From NCBI GenBank assembly GCA_024305405.1, contig JAKNDB010000087.1:8806501-8870500 (forward strand): a DNA stretch of 64,000 nucleotides. The letters are read 5' to 3'. The notes under the pieces were generated by a model. It was not told where the DNA came from. It did no database searches and saw nothing but the letters and a program-made list of their open reading frames with translations. The position numbers and the translations under genes were made by a program. This DNA is from Dirofilaria immitis. Its lineage: Eukaryota > Nematoda > Chromadorea > Rhabditida > Onchocercidae. Below are positions 37,690 to 52,006 of this stretch, piece by piece (position 1 is the stretch's first letter; each line of letters starts with the position of its first letter).

Positions 37690-40600
37690 AAGAGAGGGAA
37701 AAGATAGATATACAATACTTAAAAACATATTGTTAAAATTACGTAATAAAATATGAAAACTTTGGACAAATGTTTAACAGAATGAAGAAGAATAATGTTA
37801 ATGATGAAAATGATACCATATCAGATATCATTTGATGTTTCGAACTTTCAATTTTCTAGACGAAATATATTTTACCGATAATTATTATTATCGTATAGTA
37901 GATTCAATGATTGAAAAGCAATTGCATTATAAATATTAGAAATTCAGAAGATGAAGGTAATAGTAATTATATTATAGATATCGTAGAATCAAAAGCTGAA
38001 AAATAGTATTATGAATATCCAGATTCAAGTGGTGAAGATTCAAGTGACTGTATTGTAAACATAATGGATTCAAAAAGTCGATTATAGAAAAGATTTGGCA
38101 ATAAAGAAAAGAAATTCTAACCTGCAACGTATAATAATAAAATACATCCGAATCTTTCTCAGTTTAGCATCAGAAGGGATGGAATCTAATCATCTTTTAT
38201 TCAGCATAAAATAAAAAACCAGTAATCATTATTAATTAAACAGTTTGATGCAGCCGATTGTCGTAGTGATGAATTTGTTAGCAAATTGAAATTGTTTGTC
38301 ACTGACTTTTTCGATCATCTTGTGATCTATAGTACAAATTGCCTATTAATGTCGTACAATCACAGCTTATAATATGTCGTAAAATGGAAGCGATATTACT
38401 CGCATAAAATTTTATGAAATAGCTCCTTATATAAATAATAAACAATGAGCAAAAGGCGGAAACAGAATCCTTTTAAGAGAATCTAAAAAAGAAAAAAAAG
38501 AAAAGAGAAATGAATAAAAAATGCGTAAAAAATTATTGAAAATTATACAACTTGTCATTTATTTCATCCTAATTAAAATTTAAAGAAAACTCAATTTAAA
38601 TTCTAATACTTCTGCCGTGGTTAATTTGGTTTCGCCTATTTTTTACCAAATCAATAACATGAGAATCTTGAAGTTTATTCGAGATAATTATTAGTCAACT
38701 TTGCAAAACCTATAACCTTTATAACTCTCATTTGTAGCTCATAACTAAAACAATCTTTCTTGAAATTGATGACAAAGCATTCATGCATTAAACTTTGGAA
38801 AACTCGCTTTCTACAAATCCAGATTTTTAATGAGGCAGAGATTGTAGCCAAGCTAAGAATTAGTAAAATTAAATAGCAAGCAATGCTTTAATATTTATCA
38901 GTGTTGATATATACCTCCAACAATATTAATATTATGTCAAAAGAATAATAAAATTGAAGAAGTGAAAATCGAAATGTTTTTAGGCTCAAAACAAAAATAT
39001 ACCATAAATTATCAAACTTGGCTCTAATTTATTAATATTTTTAACGCATTGCAGCCCAGCTTAATAATTTTAGATTCAGAACATGAATATAGCCTAAATA
39101 TAGATAAATTACAGCTTGGCAACGATATTCATAACTTAAGTAATACTTCTATTAATTCTTCACGAAGTTTTAAATGATACTTGAAAATGAAAGTATTCAC
39201 TGTAACTAATAATTTCAAACTATGGTTTTCAGATTTCAAGCTAATCAATACAAATCTATGTAAATAAGTATAAATTATCTAATCAGAAGAATGACTTCTT
39301 TTAAATGATTTAAAAAATAGCCAAATGATTTTTAGACCAAATAAAAATTAATTTAAACAAAAATTCCTATAAATGATAAAAATCCAAAACGTTTTAGATT
39401 GAAACAAAAATATAGCATTGAATTTCAATCTGATATATTTGCCTTAAATAATATTTTTGATTTAAAAAAGCAGTAATATTATTAAAAATTCTTATAAAAA
39501 AAAAAAAACAGAATGAATGATACAGTATACTGGGATTTCTCATGGATGTAGTGTATTTAGTTTATTTTGCAAATAATTATATTTTTTTCCAACCCAGAAG
39601 CAAAAAGGAATCATACTCTATAACGAAGGAAAAGTTGATGTTCCTTTAAAAAGCTAAAATGTTAAAATATTTCGTCTATGCTTTTTAATGCTCAATTTTC
39701 AAGTTGCATTTCAATTTCATTTATGAAATTTAATTCATTTCAAAAAATTAAGATTTCTGACGAAACGATCTATCTGTTTTAATTTATGATAAATAATCCG
39801 CTACGATATGCTAATTTATGTAAGTTCATAATATTATATTACTTTTCAATTTGAATATTATTTCATTTCAGAGATTGTTAAAATCTATAATATTCTAATT
39901 ATATATGCATATAAGAAGCATTTTTTAATAAGTATTAAAACAAGCAATAAAGACAAAAGAAAATTATCATTTTTATTTAAATGAAATTTCAAAATTTATA
40001 TACTTTTAAATTCGCTAATTTTTATTCAATGAGAAAGTGAATTAATAAGAAATTAGTAAATTTTAATTCATTCAAATATAAATAATTTATAAAAAACACA
40101 TCAAAAAGTATGAAATATTAGTAATTAATCTAAAATTTGTCAAGAAATTAGGTCGAAGAAAGTATTCTCGATGTTTAATCAATAATTAAATGATTGACGT
40201 ACAATTTATCATTTTCTAAGTTTAAGCAAAGTTTAATTGTTAATATTAACTAATAAATCATTGGAAAGTTTATGACTTCCAGAATAGTTTATCTAGACGC
40301 TTCATTAATCAACAAGTAATATGTTATCATAACGATATTAATCATATCATAAATTTACTCTTTCCTAAGTTCTATTTTTCTGGTCACAAGTTAAATCTCT
40401 TTTCCTAAAATTATTAGATTTCTTCGATGCGTTGAGGATTTACAATCCAATAACGGAATCAAATATATGCAAATAAGTTGAGGTAATAAAAATGCCGTTT
40501 TTCAATTTCTAATATTTCAAAATGTCAGCAAACTAGACATAATAGTTTATTGATTGATTAATATCAAATAGCCTATTTTAAAATTTAATATCTATAACAT

Positions 40601-43600
40601 CTTGTCAAATAATTAAGCTAATTTTTTTGTTGTTGACTTTCATTTGAATAAATTCTTTATAAATATAATTCTTTGGAATAAATTATGCGTATTTAAATTA
40701 TTGGAGAAAAGCATAAAACTCTAAAAAAGATAAAGGAAATAGTCGAAAATTGAATCACCTGATATGTAGAAAAAGAGGCATCTTGGATATTACTATCAAG
40801 TGTAAGGCCATTAAGATACGAGCTAAGTTGATCACTGATGTGGACTAGGCTTAAATCAGTTTGGGTAACAATTCCAACTTTGTTTGTTCGTTGTTGCTCA
40901 ACGAATGATGATACACTGAAATAGAATTTGAAAATAAAAATTTGAAATTTAGCTTTGAAAATATTTGCTAAAGAAAGCAAGAAAGCTTGCTATATAAAAT
41001 CATTTCAATTGCATTTTTTTTAATTTCAATCTAATTACTAATTTATTAATTCCAATCTAATCAGCAGCCAAGAATTCATTAGAGCCAATAAATTACTTTT
41101 ATTATGCGTTTTTTTTTAAATAGAAAATAAGCCTTGCAACTTTACTTTTAAAAGAAAATAAAATATTTCAATTTTCATTGCATTCAATTATCGCATAACA
41201 AAAAAAATCGGAAGTTTTTATGTATTATTGATTATAAATTTCTAATTCTTTTTGTCTGTTCAAAATTTCTAACTTTCCCTTAAAATGAAGTAGATGGACA
41301 ACAATAAATTAATTAGTGAACTTTGCCCTCATGTATGTAAGCTCAGTGTAAGATTTCACTTTTACATTATCATTATCATTATCATTTTTTTGTTGAAAAA
41401 AATTGGATGAAATTTTTTAATTAGGAAATTTTTGATTAAAAAATTTTCAAATTATATGAAATTATGAAAATGAATAACAGAAAAGTTTATATTAGGAAAA
41501 AAAGCATAAAATCAGATTGTTTTGAAAAATAATAGTTAATGCATTTCAGACAGTGAAAAGTAATCTTTTATGATTTTTTTGAATGAATCTTGAAAGCTTG
41601 CCAGAATCATCTTGTCTTGATTCAGAAATTTATAATAAAACGAAAATTGAAACTGTTTGAACGATACCAGTTGTTTATGTGATTCAAAAAAACTTGAAAA
41701 TTGATAGTATAAATTAAACTTATCAATTCCACGTGAACAAGAAAAGTGAAAAGTCAGCAATATATAAAATACAATTTTAAATGGTAGAAAATTTTGCAAC
41801 AAATAACAAATAAAATGAACATTATCGTTTTCTTTGAAAATTTCCACGTTTTAATTTAATTTCTATGAAACTTTGATTTGAAAGATTAATCAATGGATTT
41901 ATTGACACTTTGATAATTTATCCAAACCATTTAATATTCCTATTTCAAAAATAATTTTCAATTCGAAAGAAAGTTTACTTATTAGCAATCCTTGCACTCT
42001 AATTATGTAATCAATTAATTAATTCTGGCAAAAGTTCATCTGAAAATTAAAAAGCAAATTGTTGATGTAATTTAAATAAATTAATTTTAGTAAAAGTTTT
42101 ATAAAAATTTATCAAAAAATGATGCGCTAAGTTTATCAAAAGATTATTATATCGATGATTTTTTATTACTTATTTATAAAATTATTTTGATACCAATTAA
42201 ATTTAATAAATTTTTATATCCAATGAAAACTGAATAAGCTTTCATTGTGATTTTCAGTAAAATATTATTATTTATAAATTAAAAGAAAACTCGCTTAATT
42301 AATATAACAATCATATGAATTGATATTTTAATTTCTTTGTAAATCAATTTCGCTTTTTGATTCGAATTTTTTTAAAAAATAAACAATAATTTTGATAAAT
42401 TTAGAATTTTAAAAAGATTTAAAAATTCATCAAAATTTGTTATTTTTCGATTGAACATCGTGAAATTGAACTATATGCTTGCAAAAGTTTCATTTTAAAA
42501 TAAAACTGGTGATAATTAATGAATATTGGTATGTTATACCGATATCATTTATCCTTCAAAATTCATATCAAGAAATATGGCTTAATTAAATTCAAATTGC
42601 TAAATATTTGTTTTGGACAAGGCCAACAAAGTTCAAAAATATAATGAAGCTAATAAATGTGAGAAGTAATATTAGAAAAAGTATAAGTGAATTATATACT
42701 TTAAAGCTTTTAAGCCCTATTTTATTTACGAAAATCGTTGTCATGGTCAGGTGTATTTTACTAGCTTATTTATTCACTAATAGTTTAAAAAATTAGCACT
42801 AATAGTTAAAGTATTATTTTATCAAGATTAATTAATCGATTAATTATATTATTAAAAAACCGATAAGCAAAATTATTTTCTCATTTTTGTGCTAATTGCT
42901 CAATATTTTGGCCTCAAATTGACGCTTGAAAGAAGCGATTAAGAAAGCTTAATATTAATAAGTTAGCAAGTAACAAATGATGAATTAAAGAAAAAAAATA
43001 AAACTTTTTAATATCAAATGAACAAAGTAAAATTTTTTGAAGCGAATAAACAGAAACAAAAAAGTGAAAAGAAAAGTTTTCATCGATAAAACTTTTTTAA
43101 AGTCAACTATTGGATTAAATTAACAAAACCTTTTTAGTCTAAACTAAATTTAAATGATGGACTATCCTTTTTCTCGCATATTTCTCGACTGTTTCATAAA
43201 AGATTGGCAGATAGAAAATTTGAATTGAAATAAAATTACAAACTAAGTTTTATTCTGTTGGAATTCACATCTAATAATTCAAAATTCATTGCTTATATCA
43301 TAAATAATTTTCAATAAAAAAGTTTCTATTTTAGGAATTAATTGCTCATACATTATTTCATTTATAATAGCAATGATTTCAATGATTAAATTTATTTATT
43401 TTAAAATTCTCTTTCCCATTTTGCCTGAAATTTTTTATATGTAAATATGATAATTTAAAAATAAATAAAATTACTATTTTTAGTTTTTGTATTATTTATC
43501 ATTTATTTAGTGATTTTTTACAATCATTTTATCAGATATATCTTTGATAAAATTCATGATAACAGAATGAAATGTGAAAATACGGTCTTGCACTTTTAAT

Positions 43601-46600
43601 AAATCGATTGATAATTACATTAAAGGAAATCGGTGAAAGCATGAAATCAATAAACCAAAGTCTTTGCAAACATGATAACTAATATAGGAAATGATTAAAT
43701 TTCGGGAAAGAAAATGGCAAAAGAAATGAGGTTATGGAGAGGTTGCCAAAATAAAACAAACTAGGAAAATAAACTTGAGGGAAAGTAAATTGAATTTGAC
43801 ACGCACAACACATGATCTAAATCGCAATCCATTTATCACAACATTTTGGAAAGGAAGTAGAATGAAAAATGGTCAATATAAAGATTATGCGATAGCAAAA
43901 TATCTTTCTCAATATTAGCCATTACTATTCGCTAAAATATTCTCCAGCGCTAAATGATACGAATAAATAAATTCTAAATTTTACATCTAAAATTTTATAA
44001 ATAAAAGGGTTTGTAATGAAAAGTTTTATTTGATTCATATCAAATTCTCAATCTTTGTTTATCTCTAACAAAATCTAATCATTAAGATTTATTTTTTATT
44101 TAGAATAAATCACAGATTATTAAATTTTTCTTTATCGCCAAGCATCAAAGAAAACGAAATAAATTTTAAAGTTTGCGACTAAAATTTGATAAATAAAAAA
44201 ACTATTTATCGGAAAGTTTTATTTAACTGACATAAAATTTAACCCATTCTACGTTTATTTTTACTAAAACTTAGTCATTAATATTTTTTATCTTAAAGAT
44301 AAACGAGAAAAAAAAAAAGAATTTAGTAAATGTTTTATCTATCTCTTTGCAAGCATCTGCTCATATCATAGGTCATAAATAATACGAACGAAAATGCTAA
44401 AATGGAAATACCAATGGGAATAAAATTAATTTCTGCTCTATTCCATTCCTTTCATATATATATTTATATATTATATAAGTTGATGCCTAAATATATTTCA
44501 ATAAATTATTTCTGTCTAAACTAATATACTTGAAAAAAGGAAAATTAATTTAACAAAAATTTGAATTATTATTTTTAATAGTTTTTGATTTTAGATTTAA
44601 AAAAAAAAAAATTCTCAGAAAATTTATGTTTTCATTTTTGAATTTGAAATTATAAATTGCAATTTTTTAAAGGAAATGTAATTTTTCTTCATATTAAATA
44701 TTTCTTTGAATTTTGTCGAACTGAAAATTTTTAAATAAATTACTGAATGATTGATTTGAAAATAAGAAAATTTTGTAGAAATAAAAAAGATATTTGAAAT
44801 TTAAAAATATTTTTAAAAATATAATAAATATTTGGCGATAGATAGGTTAAATATATAATTATGCAAAAACTTACGAAATGGAAAAACGTGAAGTGAAGTG
44901 GAGTGAAGCGAAATATTAATCTATACAATTTTCTGATGCAGTATTAATTTTAATTTGTAAAAGGCTTCATGAATTTTCTAATCTTCTCAAGAATCATCAA
45001 CATAATTCATTATTCAGAATTTATAAGCAAAACGTATACTAATTTAATTTGCGATAATTTTTAATCGAACTAATTTTTAGTTGAACAGATTGTACTTTAA
45101 CCTTTACAAAAATATGTTATAGAGTACTTTTCTAACCTTAAATTTAATTACTAAAATATTTAAAATATACAATTATCATTTATAGATAACACTATCACAA
45201 CTTTTGCTGATTTATCAAATTATTTTAATCAATTATGCAAAAGTTATTCATAAACTTCTCATTTTTATGAATGAAATAATTCACTTTCTCAAATATTTTC
45301 TAAAACAAATCAATAAGTTTTCTAAGAAATATTTAAAAAGGCAACGAAAAGATTTTGGAAAATGCGATGAAAGCGAAATTTTCATTGCTTTTTCAATGTT
45401 CAAATTTGTTTCGTTCCTTTTCTTTCTTTTTTCTTTTGAATATTTTTAGTTAATTTTCATTTCGATAGCAAATTAATCCAATGAATTGATCATTTAGAAA
45501 GAGAGAAAGAGAAAGAGAGGGGAAGAGAGGGAGGAAGAGAGAGAGAGGGAAAAAATGAATAAAGAGAAGGGAAAAATTAACAAACAAGAAATGCTAAGAA
45601 TGCTAATAAGAATATTAATATTAGTAATACTTTTGTTAATCAAGTATGAAAAAAAAGCATTTCACACCTTAGTTTCATTTGGCAATTTATTATAAATTTA
45701 TGAAAAAAATGAAATTTATTCATCGATGCATTATTCTTAATGAAAAATTTTACTGAGAAATGATAATTATGAGCAATTTTTTGTTATCAAATTCAAAATT
45801 ATCAGTTTCAGCTATGCTAAATGTTCATAACGCTATCACAGTTATCTCTCAAAATAACTATTGTAATTAATTAAACAAAAAAAAGAGAAACTTGAATGAT
45901 ATTATCTGTAGTGGGAAAAAAATTCTGTTGAAAACTAATAATCATGAGAAGCTTTCCTTTATTCAAGCGATTTTTTCATTACAATTTGAAATTTCAATTA
46001 TGTTAAAATGTCACATTGTTGTTATAAGCATTTATATCTTAAATTATCTATCGGATTAATTAAGTAAAAATAAAAATTCTAAATGGTTGTTAAACATGAA
46101 AAGGAATAATAATCATCTTTTAAATTTTGCTTTTAGAATAATCAAGCATTTTAAAGAAATTGATGTAGAAGGAAGCAAGCAAATACTCTCTGGGAGTTTA
46201 TAATTTTCAGTTTATCGTTTTAAGAAACACTTTTTATGGATAAGTTTAATAAAATTTCTTCTTTCTTCAAGAACTTAAAAATTACAAAGCAATCATTAAT
46301 TAGCAATTTAAACGATTATCATTTAGTAACTGTTTTTAATTTAATTTTTTTAATTTGATTTTTTTGCTTATCATTATGATTAATTTAGTCGTTTATTTGT
46401 TTATATTAATATTCAAGATATAATTATTTTTCGGCAAGTAGCAAATAAAAAAAAAGAACTCCGCAAATGAAATAAAATCGTACTGCTCGGTATCCGAATC
46501 AGTGATAAGCGATGATAAAGAGGATGATCGATGACTGTCATATTTTTCACTGCTCGAGATACCTAAAAAAACAGTAATAAAATTGATTAGATAATCCAAA

Positions 46601-49600
46601 TTAAGCATTTTAATTGACGAAACTATTCCTATACTTTTAGTCATATGAATAAATCATGCTTATATATATTTCATTTATTAATTATACATTTTTTTATCTA
46701 TTAAATACATATCGCTTACACAAACCAATTCCATGCTACATATGCAAAATACATTTAGTATCAAATGTACAATAGCTAACAGTGATTCAATTATGATTAA
46801 ATACAATGCCCTCTGTATGTTATCAGTAGTTGTTTATGATTAATAATCGAACCGAATTTTTTAATTTTAAACATTGAGCTAGATAAAATAAATATTAAAA
46901 TCATATATTTACATATTTGGTAATCAAATCCATATTCTCTTAATCAATATACAATTTTAAAATATTTATTTCGTACTACACACTGACCGCTATTTTCATT
47001 TACTTTTATTTTTCAATATTAAAAAGCCTAATTTAAAAAAATTATCAATGATAAATGGGCAAACAAATAAATGTAATTGATATATAAAAATAAGATAATA
47101 ATACAATCATCATTTGCTTGTTGAAGTCAACCATGTTAGTTTAACAGTTAACATTATATCAATGCTTATTGAAATGGAAATTAAAAAATTTAATTGGAAA
47201 TGATATGAACTTATAATTATACAAGCTGTAAATTATTTTCTCAAAAAAATATCGCATAATGCGTAAATCGATATTTATTAATTATTATAAAATTTATGTT
47301 AATTACAGTTGCTTCAATCACCTGCTTCAATCCATTCTTCAAATTGAAATGATTGAAATGAATTTTTGATTGAATAAAAAGTCATGATTTTCTCAAAATA
47401 TATTTCTTTTAGGCGATTAATGGAATAATGAAAATTTCTTAATAAAAAAATAATTAAAATGGTTAAAAATGCTTTTAAATATCATTGCAAAAATATTATA
47501 AGAATGTTATAAGAATTTTTGTAGTGGATTATGTTAAATTTCATAATTATTCTTTATATTTTTATTTTTATTTTTTTTTGATTTTGCAAAATTTTCATGA
47601 ATTATTTTTTCATTTTTTCAAGATTCTTTATTAAAAATTTAATAAGCGATTAATTAATTTACATACTACATTTTGGTGGCATGTAGTGATCAAGCATTAA
47701 AGATGATAAGTTGTCATCATCATCGTTATCATCCGAAATAAAGGAAGCAAGCGAATTAAGTTCTGGATAATGGCCAAGTATTTCTTTTCTCATTTCACTC
47801 CGTAAAAAATTCCACATCGATAGATTTTTTTCTTCAATCTCTTTATCATCATCTCTTTTCCTGCTAAAATTAAAAGGGCTTCAGGATGCAAAAGTCGAAG
47901 AAAATATTGAAGATAAATGAATAATCATAATTAATTATAAAAAGATTATTATAATGATAAGTTGATGATAACTATGTAAGGTTATGATTTTTAAGTTATT
48001 ATTCTTAAGATTGCATTTAGAAATTTCTATTTTAAAAATAAATTTCAAAAATCAACTTCTAATAAAAGAGTTATATCTGAAAATTATTTATCATATTTAT
48101 ACAGTCTATAAATTATATATTTATAAACTGTATATATTGCAGATGAAATTATATAACAAATTTTATGCTTATATTTATGTATAATAATTAAATATAAATT
48201 ATATATATAATAAGTGTGAGACTTTTTGAATTTGTCAAGGTGCTCACGTTTCCGTAGAAATATGTGACATTGATGAATCTCTTCCAGATTTCGATAATAT
48301 ATATGTTATTTGTTCAGGTATATATCCGTTAGATAATTTCGAATGCTGTGATTTTATCGCAAGTTTTTGTTGTTGTTGCTGTTGTTGTTGTTGCAGAAAA
48401 AGTTTTGAAGATAATTCGTGACCGATGCTATCTTCTGGACCTTAAATTTATTGTTAGGTATTTTATCCCAAGTGATAGAAACTATCTTTAAAAGACCAAA
48501 CAAATAGCTAATTTAATGAAAGACCGTCAAGAAAACTGCAATCTCGATGTAATTTTACGGCGTATTTAAATTCCTCCTTTTCAACAACGCAATCCGTTGC
48601 ATCACAACTGCTACTTTGTATTGATTTCGTCGGAGTATTATCATTTACATTTTCTTCCGATTTTTTCTGGAATTTCATGTTACATAATAAATTAAGCATA
48701 AAATTAAAAAGTGAACCAAATTTCACAGATATATTTTTATATATTTTTAAAAAATGAGTACATTTATTTGCATTTTAAGATTCTCGAATAAAAATTTACC
48801 AACAACCTATGTGCAAGTAAATATATTTCTAAGTAAAATTATTTTATAAAAATTTCTTCATCAATTTCGGATTAAAACAAAATGGAGGATGGCATATTAT
48901 ACTACGTGAATGAGTAAATTGTTGACGGAAGTTAAAGTTAAAGAAGTAATTAATTATCAAACCTTATCAGAAACAAATAATTTATCAGGAATAGGCATGA
49001 AAATTTCACTATTTTCGGTATCTTCTTCACCATACATTTCATCTGCTAGCATGAATTCCTGACGACTTGATATAGCTCGACGATAAATTTCATGAGAAGT
49101 TAGCAAATGCAATCCAAGTTGAGGGTGCGATACTGTAAGAATATAAAATCGAATAGCTTATTTAAAGTGAGCAAATTACTTGGAAAAGAAAATTGCAGAA
49201 TTTTTTAAACGAATTATTTGAAATATTGCATATTTTCAATGGCGAATGATTGATTTCTTAAGAGTTATGTTAATTAATTTCAACTTAGATGAAACTGATG
49301 AAAGCATTATTTCTGGCGATTAGTCCATGGTAATTATTTCAAATAATACTAAATAGTCTGTCGTGTAATAAAATGAAAAATAGCTTCTAACATTTGAAAT
49401 TTATTATTTGTAAACAATTGTTAGATATAAAATTCTTTCAATTGTCATCAAATATTTGGGATTATGAAAAATGAAATAATAAAATTATTTATGAATACAA
49501 TTACTTTTTAAAAGTTTTAAGAATTTCTGTAAAACTTCGACAAAATTGACTAAAAAAATATTTTCTTAAATATTTTTTTCTTTTTTTGAAACCAAACTTA

Positions 49601-52006
49601 CAGCTTCGTATTAAATTTGGACATTTATGTTGATTTATTGCTCTTATTTCTGTTTCGAAATGAGTTTCCGATGATTGCTCAATTATAGCCACAGTTTCCT
49701 CCTGCTTACTACAACGGTCATCTAAAAAAATGTTTAAAAACCCTTGTTTACTTAGAAAACGAATTGTGTTTTATATTATCCAAATAACTTTAAAAAATGC
49801 AATTTGGTTTTTACATGACAATACAGTATATTTTATAATATCTTAATCGCTGTTTCAATAATAATACGGTATGCCTTACAGTATTCTCATAACAGGATAA
49901 AAACGTTTCTGTTAATTCATCATTCAAGTAGCTCTTCTTCAATCTTTACCCTTTTAATTCTTATCCTACCAATTATTTCTAGTTGTCATCAATTTTCGAT
50001 AAGACTGATCCATAAGAAAAAGATGCTGTTTGTGTATCGAAGTATTTTCAATAAGTATGTTGCAAGATAATATATCGTTACACTTTAACAAGTTTCCGGA
50101 AGCAATCTACGGAAAATCTGGTTGGTTTAAGAAATCTTATTAAAATGATACGATAGATATCCTTATTTATTAAATTTCAAAACGAACGATTTTTATCATC
50201 CTGAAGTCCTACATCGATTACAATTCGTCCTTGACCTTCATGATCACTATCATTAGTTAACAGAGACTTGTCATGTCGAGCTTCTATAATATAACATAAT
50301 CGTGTACGTGTATACTAATTTTAGAGAAACTAAGTAGGTGATAATGATCAACGAATCATTTTAAAAATTTGAAATTCAAGAATTTCGTTAGAAAATTTGC
50401 AGAATTTTAGGTAAGTCCTTAACTTATTAATTTCATATAAAATATTGATATATATTTCGTTTCAAAAGCATATGCTGATAAATAATTTTAAAACAAACTT
50501 TTTGCACCTAAATCAATAGACGTATAAATAAGCTGATCATTTTCATTGCTTTGATAATATTTTGTATAACTATTGTTGAAAAATTGATCATTGCCAATTT
50601 GACTTCGCTTGGATGAAAGTTTACCAAAAATGCAAATGTCCTTCAAAAAGCATAAATGAGAAAACATTCCAAATTGTTATTGACGAAAAAAGTTTTGGAA
50701 AAAATCCGGAAAAATTTTATACAATTTGAAGCATTGAACAATATTTTGATAAAAATTTATACTTATTCTTTATCTTAATGATAGAAGAGCTTCTTCTCGA
50801 ATTTTTGGTTCCAAAGATGAAAATGGTGACGAACGACTTGAATGATAACCTCGTGTTGTTATTTCGCTGTCTAAAATTTTGTCGTATATTTAGGAAAATT
50901 TCAATTTTGCATCATTTTTGCATTTTTAATTGATTTATAAATTTTATAACCTGAAATTTATTATATAATATCCAAGATAAAATATATATTTGATGATGAA
51001 CAAGGAAAAATGAAATAAATTTAACTGATTTATTGCAAAGAGAAATTAAGCCAAATCAGTTAAGCGAAACCAATTAGATCTGCTAAAAGAAACAACTAAA
51101 GGAAATCAATCAGATCAATAAGAAAATAAGAGAAATTAAATAAAACCTCGATCTGATTGACATTCAACTCCTCTATCAGCTAACAGTCTATTTTGATATC
51201 GTAACGTTTGCAACAATGACATTCGTCGACGTCGATACAGGTATGGATTAGAATTATTAACTGATGATGGATCCAATTCACTGTATACATCAGCTATAAG
51301 TAGTTTCTTTTTTTTTTCAAAATAAAATTTAAATTAATCAAATTTTTTGATTAATGACAAGTTCAAATTATCTACTTTTAATCTAATCATATCAGTTCAA
51401 AAAAGTCTTTTATTTGCTAGTTTTCATTTGCGGATTTACTAAAATTCATTCCTGATTTATGATTATTTGAGAAAAATTTGTGCAGATGAAAAGACATTTA
51501 TGAAAGATTACCGCTTGAGCTATCACGTCCAGTAGAACTTAATCTTTCTCTGATCGGTACATGCTGAATTACTGGCATGCAGAATGGTTCTGAAAAATTA
51601 AAAATATAAGATTTAAGAAAAAATGTTTCAGCAAAAATTGTTTTTCAATTTAAATTTGAAAAATTAAATGAGTTGGAATATCTTCAAAATGAAAATTTTA
51701 AGTATGGAAACCTACGTGGAAAATACGTATAAAAATATAAATAACTCTGCAAGTACCACACGTTTTAACGTTGCAATAAATAATGTAAGTTTTATTTTAA
51801 CGTCGAGTAGTAACCTAAACTAAGTCTTACCGAAAACTGAATTCCGTGCTCTTTGAGAAGCGTAACTTTTTGACTCCTCTGAAATAGGCATTAAACTATG
51901 CCGTCGTGGATTTGTGCTTTTGTTGTTTTTATCAACCATCAGTCGATACAGTAGGTAGCCATTTATCACATTCGCCATAACTTTTCCACCTACCGCTTTA
52001 TTCTCC
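34542..52006 (-). CDS. C2-domain, synaptotagmin-like protein
   Basis: Likely exons in gene order: 51831-52006 (Met at 51978-51976 or the exon extends upstream), 51512-51589, 51147-51293, ~50780-50870, 50508-50640, ~50218-50283, 49602-49721, 48963-49132, 48525-48666, 48248-48440, 47667-47860, 46460-46562, 40759-40915, 37125-37206, 36822-37008, 36359-36563, 35940-36044, 35778-35854, 35285-35446, 34542-34703. The first two thirds are a Ser/Asn-rich, low-order region with a nine-Gln run (~48370-48396) and acidic stretches. The last four exons form one C2 domain: APNVQFITATVKK, KPFARVMLFEKRRLVEQ, SESFLFHVTPQMLDRCHIVI, EMFDTDP, VPVGHCVIGP, and a final HWLQMIRK...MWHRL. The HW...WHxL end is the synaptotagmin C2B signature, used in vesicle docking. 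Loop 1 lacks the usual Asp, so Ca2+ binding is doubtful, as in the SYT14/16 group. One frame break at 35965-35969. Some middle phases do not join. Confidence 0.7.
34822..34998. repeat. degenerate intronic minisatellite, ~30-45 bp unit
   Basis: Four or five diverged copies around the motif AATCGATCYTATCAYMTGAC recur in the last intron of the C2-domain gene. No coding frame. Confidence 0.5.
37624..37700. repeat. (GA)n microsatellite with GAAA interruptions
   Basis: Near-continuous GA with periodic AAA breaks over ~77 bp, in an intron of the C2-domain gene. The minus-strand Ser/Leu/Phe frame across it is an artefact. Confidence 0.9.
37911..38087 (+). other. repetitive protein-like relic on the opposite strand of an intron
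   Basis: Plus-strand frame in three similar blocks: SNCIINIRNSEDEG, SNYIIDIVESKAEK, then (after an in-frame TAG) SSGEDSSDCIVNIMDSKSR and a stop. The shared pattern S-x-C/Y-I-I/V-x-I-x-(D/E/N)-S recurs at ~25-40 codon spacing. It looks like a decayed acidic repeat-protein fragment or a minisatellite that happens to stay open. No start codon or splice sites were found. Confidence 0.25.
41000..46459. other. intronic, AT-rich
   Basis: Lies between the C2-gene exons at 40759-40915 and 46460-46562. A GA-rich tract sits at 45498-45553. The longest frames here are Phe/Leu/Lys-rich composition artefacts with no conserved motif. Confidence 0.5.
45498..45553. repeat. GA-rich purine tract
   Basis: Imperfect GAGA/GGAAGA purine-only run of ~55 bp in an intron of the C2-domain gene. 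Confidence 0.8.

Noticed and set aside
37533..37715. Ser/Leu/Phe-repeat ORF on the minus strand
   Set aside because: It is a direct reading of the (GA)n microsatellite.
41536..41847. 103-codon minus-strand ORF
   Set aside because: Phe/Lys/Ile-rich with no motif or splice context; expected by chance in AT-rich intron.
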